Shown: positions 19,521 to 22,599 of the stretch, piece after piece
Position numbering within the stretch: the stretch's first letter is position 1
How the letters are laid out: every line of letters begins with the position of its first letter
IMG/VR virus record: IMGVR_UViG_3300009285_001081
Coordinates: 1-22,599 of that record
Reading direction: 5' to 3' (one strand)
DNA from: a virus
DNA length: 22,599 bases
The notes under the pieces: model-generated
Told to the model about the DNA's origin: nothing
The model's input: the letters and a program-made list of their open reading frames with translations, nothing else
Database searches by the model: none
Translations under genes and position numbers: made by a program

Positions 19521-20192
19521 TTACTCCCCCTCTCTCCATCTCATCAGAACGGGATCCCAGGTATTTTTCGGTTTTTTCTCTTTGGGATGTTTGGGCCATT
19601 TGTCTTTGGGATGGGTAGCAGTGTAAACGGTGACTACTTGGTCAGTCAGTTTCTCGAAATGTTCATCATAAGCTGTGTCATGATACCCCTCGCCCCTTTC
19701 GGTTTTCCCTTTTCTTTCTTCGTGGAGTTCTTGCATGGGATTTGGACCCTTTCGTCCCCCCCGATACCAAGCTCCCCAACCGCTTCTGGCTCTATAAGTA
19801 TCAGGGTGAATTATGGTTTCGTCTTCAGCTTCGGACTCATGTACTCCTAAACCTGTATGGGTTCTCCTGCTAACAGGAACGACATTGCGGGGGTCGTTGT
19901 AGCCATCATTGCCATCTAATCTCAAACTTTCCCCTACAGGTCGGATATGATTGAGGTCGGGTTTAATAGCGGGAACGTAATGAATACCCCTTTCTTCGTT
20001 GTACCGGAAAACCGCATCCGGCAAGACCTCTTCCGACATTCCCAAGAGGATAGTAGAGGCCCATGTCCAAGCTCTTTTAATCCAATTCTTTTGAGCGGAA
20101 GACAAATCTATCCGTTGAGGATATTCCGGATTTTCCACGTCATAATCTGGATCATAGGCCCGTTTCCAATCCCTGATGCGGTCTGGGCTCAT
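19521..20192 (-). CDS. HNH endonuclease-like protein
   Basis: The 223-residue protein has a central HNH-type core: DLNHIRPVGESLRLDGNDGY, then NDPRNVVPVSRRTHTGLG. The D-x-N-H pair, the Asn in NDPRNVVPV and the final His match His-Asn-His ligands. It lacks Cys pairs, so no structural zinc is apparent. The C-terminus is charged and Trp-rich, probably DNA-binding. Its ATG overlaps the HAD gene stop by 4 bases, so a nuclease and a phosphatase are made together, suggesting DNA-end processing. It could also act in packaging, since HNH proteins help some terminases, though the terminase genes are far away. Confidence 0.78.
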   Translation of the reverse strand: MSPDRIRDWKRAYDPDYDVENPEYPQRIDLSSAQKNWIKRAWTWASTILLGMSEEVLPDAVFRYNEERGIHYVPAIKPDLNHIRPVGESLRLDGNDGYNDPRNVVPVSRRTHTGLGVHESEAEDETIIHPDTYRARSGWGAWYRGGRKGPNPMQELHEERKGKTERGEGYHDTAYDEHFEKLTDQVVTVYTATHPKDKWPKHPKEKKPKNTWDPVLMRWREGE

Positions 20193-20521
20193 AACTTTAG
20201 AAACTCGCTAAAAGTAAGAGAGCGGTCGTCTATATAAAATCCGGGGACCTTGTTGTTACTTATGCCGTGGTAATGAACATCGTTTTTCCTTAACCATTTG
20301 AGCGTAGTGGGAATAAGTTCGTCGTGTCTGGCGGTGTAAATAATTACATAGTCTCTAATAGCAAGCTGGTTAACCTTGTCTATCATTACTTGAATGGGTT
20401 TAGCTTTCAAACACTCTTCTGCTGTAAAGCAATTACTATCCGTAAGAGTGTGGTCGAGGTCAACGAGCCAAAGCCTCCATCTATTTTTAGATTTTCGGTA
20501 GCCTTGGTATGGGGGTTTCAT
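20189..20521 (-). CDS. HAD-superfamily phosphatase
   Basis: The 110-residue protein from ATG 20521 overlaps the holin-like gene stop by 4 bases. Motif I is WLVDLDHTLTDS (nucleophile D21, D23). Motif II is IIYTARHDE. A motif III-like Lys lies in NNKVPGFY, and motif IV is YIDDRS. The layout is like the phosphatase domain of phage polynucleotide kinase and other small phage HAD proteins, where DDR is typical. Likely substrates are a 3' phosphate on nucleic acid or a nucleotide. No kinase domain is fused. With the HNH partner it may clean up cut DNA ends. Confidence 0.82.
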   Translation of the reverse strand: MKPPYQGYRKSKNRWRLWLVDLDHTLTDSNCFTAEECLKAKPIQVMIDKVNQLAIRDYVIIYTARHDELIPTTLKWLRKNDVHYHGISNNKVPGFYIDDRSLTFSEFLKL

Positions 20522-20742
20522 TTGTATTTTGATTCTTGTAAATACGCTTTTAATAATGCAGTTGCTTGCTGTAAAACCCAGACAATAACGGCAACCCACA
20601 TCGGGTTTATATTTAGACCCTGAACACTTGCGACTAGTGCAGTAATACCCGCAATTAGAGCTGGTGCTAAAAACAGTAGCGCTTTAGGAAACCATGCCAT
20701 CAAGTCTTGTTTGATTAGTTGAAATCTTTGTGAGACTATCAT
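20518..20742 (-). CDS. Holin-like membrane protein
   Basis: The 74-residue protein from ATG 20742 has GAGGTG 6 bases upstream; a GTG at 20751 would overlap that ribosome site. It has two hydrophobic spans, WFPKALLFLAPALIAGITAL and then MWVAVIVWVLQQATALL, and a charged C-terminus (KAYLQESKYK). Size, topology and position next to the M23 endopeptidase gene fit a class II-type holin. No family-specific motif is recognised. Confidence 0.65.
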   Translation of the reverse strand: MIVSQRFQLIKQDLMAWFPKALLFLAPALIAGITALVASVQGLNINPMWVAVIVWVLQQATALLKAYLQESKYK

Positions 20743-20752
20743 AAAAATCACC

Positions 20753-21724
20753 TCATTTCTCGTTTGGATAAATCTTTAATAAGAATTTCCATAGAGGCAA
20801 CACAAATAGAACCTTGCGATTAGTGAGTTTGTTTTCGAGTTCTGTTATTCTGTCCGCCAAGTCTTTGACGGCCTTGTCAGAATCGCCCTTGAAGTCGCCT
20901 AGTGCTTGTAAAAGGGCGTTGTCTCCATTCCTGGGTCCTACTACCCCCTCGATGGCATCACGATACTTTTGCATGGTGTCGAGGATAGGAAGATATTGAG
21001 CCAAGTCTGCTTCGATTTCCACCAGATTGCTTCCTGTGGGGAGTTTTAGTTCTTCCACCCACTTGGAGATAAATCCATCCAGTTGTTTGGCTTTGGCTTC
21101 AAAAACGGGAATGTTCTTTTGTAAATCAGTAATGAGGGAACGGATGGCTTGAACTTCCATTATCCCCAGGGAACCCAAATCTACTTTTGTTTGGTCGCTG
21201 GCAAGCACAATAGGCGGGGGGGTGACGATGGCGTTAGGCTCTGTGGGTTTAGTAGGATTGGTAATGTTCCATCTGGCGATCCTGCCATCATTGGGGTTGA
21301 TAAAGCCCTTGTAGCCATTATCGGTGTCTATTCTTGCTCCAGCGGCATTTGTCCGACAAAGATTGAAATGTAAATGGGGACCAGAGGAATTGCCCGTGTT
21401 GTTTGAATATCCTAAAAGTTGACCTTTGACAACCACTTGGCCTATATTGACTTTGTTTTCTTGTAAATGACAATACCATGTGGCACAAGATTGAATTTTG
21501 TCCCATACCACACAATGTATTCCATAGGCCCCGGACTTAGGATCGTCTATGTCTCTAACCACCACGCCGTCGGTGGCTGAAATTATGGGTGTACCATTGG
21601 GGGTTCCAAAATCTACGCCTTCATGTCCCGCAAGTCCGAATTGTTTGTAATATTCTGGCCGTTCTCCAAAGCCCTGCGTTTGGGGAAATTTTCCTATAAA
21701 AATGTCTGACAACCGTATTGCCAT
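20753..21724 (-). CDS. M23-family endopeptidase (endolysin)
   Basis: In this 323-residue protein the N-terminal M23/LytM domain has the zinc ligands HEGVDFG (H34, D38), YCHL (H86) and HLHF (H117, H119). The region between shows GTPIISATDGVVV and GQVVVKGQLLGYSNNTGNSS, typical of the fold. It cuts peptide cross-bridges in peptidoglycan. Residues about 150-180 are a Pro/Thr linker. The C-terminal half is long helices (LITDLQKNIPVFEAKAKQLD, LADRITELENKL) ending in a hydrophobic patch, perhaps for oligomerisation or binding wall or membrane. No signal peptide is present, so release needs a holin, and holin-like genes flank it. An extended -10 promoter sits just before the start. Confidence 0.9.
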   Translation of the reverse strand: MAIRLSDIFIGKFPQTQGFGERPEYYKQFGLAGHEGVDFGTPNGTPIISATDGVVVRDIDDPKSGAYGIHCVVWDKIQSCATWYCHLQENKVNIGQVVVKGQLLGYSNNTGNSSGPHLHFNLCRTNAAGARIDTDNGYKGFINPNDGRIARWNITNPTKPTEPNAIVTPPPIVLASDQTKVDLGSLGIMEVQAIRSLITDLQKNIPVFEAKAKQLDGFISKWVEELKLPTGSNLVEIEADLAQYLPILDTMQKYRDAIEGVVGPRNGDNALLQALGDFKGDSDKAVKDLADRITELENKLTNRKVLFVLPLWKFLLKIYPNEK

Positions 21725-21731
21725 TGCCTTT

Positions 21732-21740
21732 ATTATATCA
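21732..21740 (-). promoter_or_regulatory. Extended -10 promoter before the M23 gene
   Basis: On the minus strand, TGATATAAT (TG at 21739-21740, TATAAT at 21732-21737) fits the extended -10 pattern. It overlaps the stop codon of the XhlA-like gene and lies 7 bases before the ATG at 21724. No -35 box was found. An AAAGG just before the ATG could instead serve a longer transcript. Confidence 0.45.
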
Positions 21741-21953
21741 GGTGTTTAATTTTTTTCTTATCCAATCGGTGAACAATGCGATGGGGACACCAATTACAAT
21801 AGAAAAGACTGCCGCAATAGTTGCCACTTGGCCTTTCACTCCCGCCCGCCAGATTTCTAAGTCGCTTACCCGGCCATCAATTTTATCCAGTTTGGTTTCT
21901 ACCCGGCCGACAATAACATAAGTTTCTTTTAGTAAGTCGTAGTTAGTTGCCAT
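21738..21953 (-). CDS. XhlA-like lysis protein
   Basis: In this 71-residue protein the N-terminal half is a heptad-patterned helix (LKETYVIVGRVETKLDKIDG, then RVSDLEIW). It is followed by one membrane span, ATIAAVFSIVIGVPIALF, and a basic end (DWIRKKLNT). This coiled-coil-then-span layout matches haemolysin XhlA proteins of Bacillus phages such as PBSX, which work with a holin in lysis. It is placed just upstream of the M23 gene in transcription order. Confidence 0.72.
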   Translation of the reverse strand: MATNYDLLKETYVIVGRVETKLDKIDGRVSDLEIWRAGVKGQVATIAAVFSIVIGVPIALFTDWIRKKLNT

Positions 21954-21995
21954 GTTTTTAATTATGTTTGATAAATCTATTTATAAGCAAATTGT

Positions 21996-22136
21996 TCAAC
22001 AAATACCATCTGGGCAAGGAAACACCCTGGAAAAGATATTCCACACATTGTAAATAACACCAAAAACAAAATAGGCCGCTAGGACAATAATACTCATTTT
22101 TTTAACGATTGAGAAAAACTTTTTTGTAGTATTCAT
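21996..22136 (-). CDS. Small membrane protein upstream of the lysis genes
   Basis: From ATG 22136 the ORF reads MNTTKKFFSIVKKMSIIVLA, then a span AAYFVFGVIYNVWNIF, then an end with CPDGIC. It has one hydrophobic span with a basic N-terminus and two Cys at the tail. A later ATG at 22097, 4 bases after the upstream stop, is an equally good start (33 residues), and the frame also opens earlier, at 22187. Function unknown; a lysis or envelope role is possible from the neighbours. Confidence 0.5.
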   Translation of the reverse strand: MNTTKKFFSIVKKMSIIVLAAYFVFGVIYNVWNIFSRVFPCPDGIC

Positions 22137-22599
22137 TTGCCTTTTTAAGTCTCTCCCTATCAGACTGGCTAAGATATTCATTAACAAATTCTTTCTTTTC
22201 CTCTTTACTTAATCCCGATAAAGGATCAGTCCATTCTAATGACTTTTTTAGATCGGCTGGCTTTACTCCCAGTTTTTTCATTTCGTCCCACGCCTTTTCT
22301 TCTGCCCTTTTGTCACCATATATCAGAGCCTTTTTGTACGCACGATAGACAATGCTTCTGGGGCTATAATAATTGCTGGATCCTCCTTTTCCCTTTGTTT
22401 CAAGATACGCATACTTTTGACTTTGAATGTGGCGATAAGCGTTTTCTTGCGGATTAGTTTTAGTGATAACCGCCATCCCCCACGATTTTAGATAGCCCCG
22501 CGATGGTTTTTGAAATATGAAATCGTACTCATTTTCAAGTTGAATGTTCTGGAATAATTTTCTCCACTTATCTTCAATGGGATAACTCTCTGTACCCTG
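22102..22599 (-). CDS. C-terminal end of a larger protein, cut by the right edge
   Basis: The frame of the 124-residue ORF that begins at ATG 22476 continues open to the window edge, reading sensible sequence (YPIEDKWRKLFQNIQL, then YDFIFQKPSRGYLKSWG), so ATG 22476 is probably internal. At least 165 residues are present. The C-terminal part is helical and charged: SIVYRAYKKALIYGDKRAEE, then DPLSGLSKEEKKEFVNEYLS, then RERLKKANEYYKKVF. Such tails occur at the end of large phage proteins of unknown role, but I cannot name it. No signal or membrane span is visible in the visible part. Confidence 0.65.
   Translation of the reverse strand, partial: QGTESYPIEDKWRKLFQNIQLENEYDFIFQKPSRGYLKSWGMAVITKTNPQENAYRHIQSQKYAYLETKGKGGSSNYYSPRSIVYRAYKKALIYGDKRAEEKAWDEMKKLGVKPADLKKSLEWTDPLSGLSKEEKKEFVNEYLSQSDRERLKKANEYYKKVFLNR

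Noticed and set aside
1-22599. Alternative genetic code with TGA read as an amino acid
   Set aside because: Many genes end at TGA within ATGA overlaps with the next start, so TGA works as a stop.
1-22599. tRNA or rRNA genes
   Set aside because: No cloverleaf-like or rRNA-like stretch was noticed, and nearly all gaps are filled by small coupled ORFs or promoters. A tRNA scan was not possible here.

Overview
This window looks like part of the genome of an uncultivated tailed double-stranded DNA phage (Caudoviricetes), or a closely related prophage. The evidence is a complete packaging and head module (terminase small and large subunits, portal, scaffold-position protein, P22-coat-like major capsid protein), a phage primase/helicase, a lysis cassette and many small, tightly packed genes. 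Most neighbouring genes overlap by 4 bases (ATGA). TGA is clearly a stop codon, so there is no recoding. A class III (anaerobic) ribonucleotide reductase fragment at the left edge would fit an anoxic setting, but that fragment may not belong to the same molecule. The host cannot be named. The XhlA-like protein and the PBSX-like terminase recall phages of Gram-positive bacteria.

Layout. (1) 1-410: a 5'-truncated, very AT-rich ribonucleotide reductase fragment, possibly a foreign or chimeric end. (2) 498-3442, minus: an accessory block holding a Tad2/DUF2829-like anti-defence candidate, two paralogous family 2 glycosyltransferases, a SAM methyltransferase and two tiny proteins. (3) 3481-11798, minus: the late module. 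In transcription order it has a winged-helix regulator, small proteins, TerS, TerL, portal, two small proteins, a scaffold candidate, the major capsid protein, a Ser-rich repeat protein and a small structural candidate. A zinc-HTH regulator is embedded on the plus strand at 6187-6429. (4) 11864-14166, minus: a small gene, a cluster of nine TGAACA hexamers (iteron or operator array), a Toprim-helicase and a separate CHC2 zinc protein. (5) 14167-14256: a divergent promoter pair. (6) 14257-19386, plus: an early-type operon with an HTH protein, endonuclease VII, an ssDNA-binding-like protein, two HNH proteins, a PD-(D/E)XK nuclease, an exported lytic transglycosylase, a YopX protein and small unknowns. 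(7) 19395-22599, minus: a small ORF, an HNH protein, a HAD phosphatase, a holin-like protein, an M23 endopeptidase, an XhlA-like protein, a small membrane protein and the C-terminus of a larger protein that runs off the right edge.

Working together. The divergent promoters at 14.2 kb separate a DNA-processing operon (plus) from replication and virion genes (minus). Several promoters close to the sigma-70 consensus, mostly with 18-base spacers, place the -10 box only 6-12 bases before an ATG. This suggests leaderless or near-leaderless mRNAs for the first gene of each unit, while internal genes use Shine-Dalgarno sites or overlap coupling. In contrast, the capsid and scaffold-position genes have 40-60 base leaders that can fold and share sequence elements.

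The most interesting possible system is the Ser-rich repeat protein followed by two paralogous glycosyltransferases and a methyltransferase. It resembles the gene logic of dedicated glycosylation of serine-rich proteins, here inside a phage head module. Other points of note are the TGAACA array, the Tad2-like gene with its own promoter, and the regulator embedded opposite the capsid gene.
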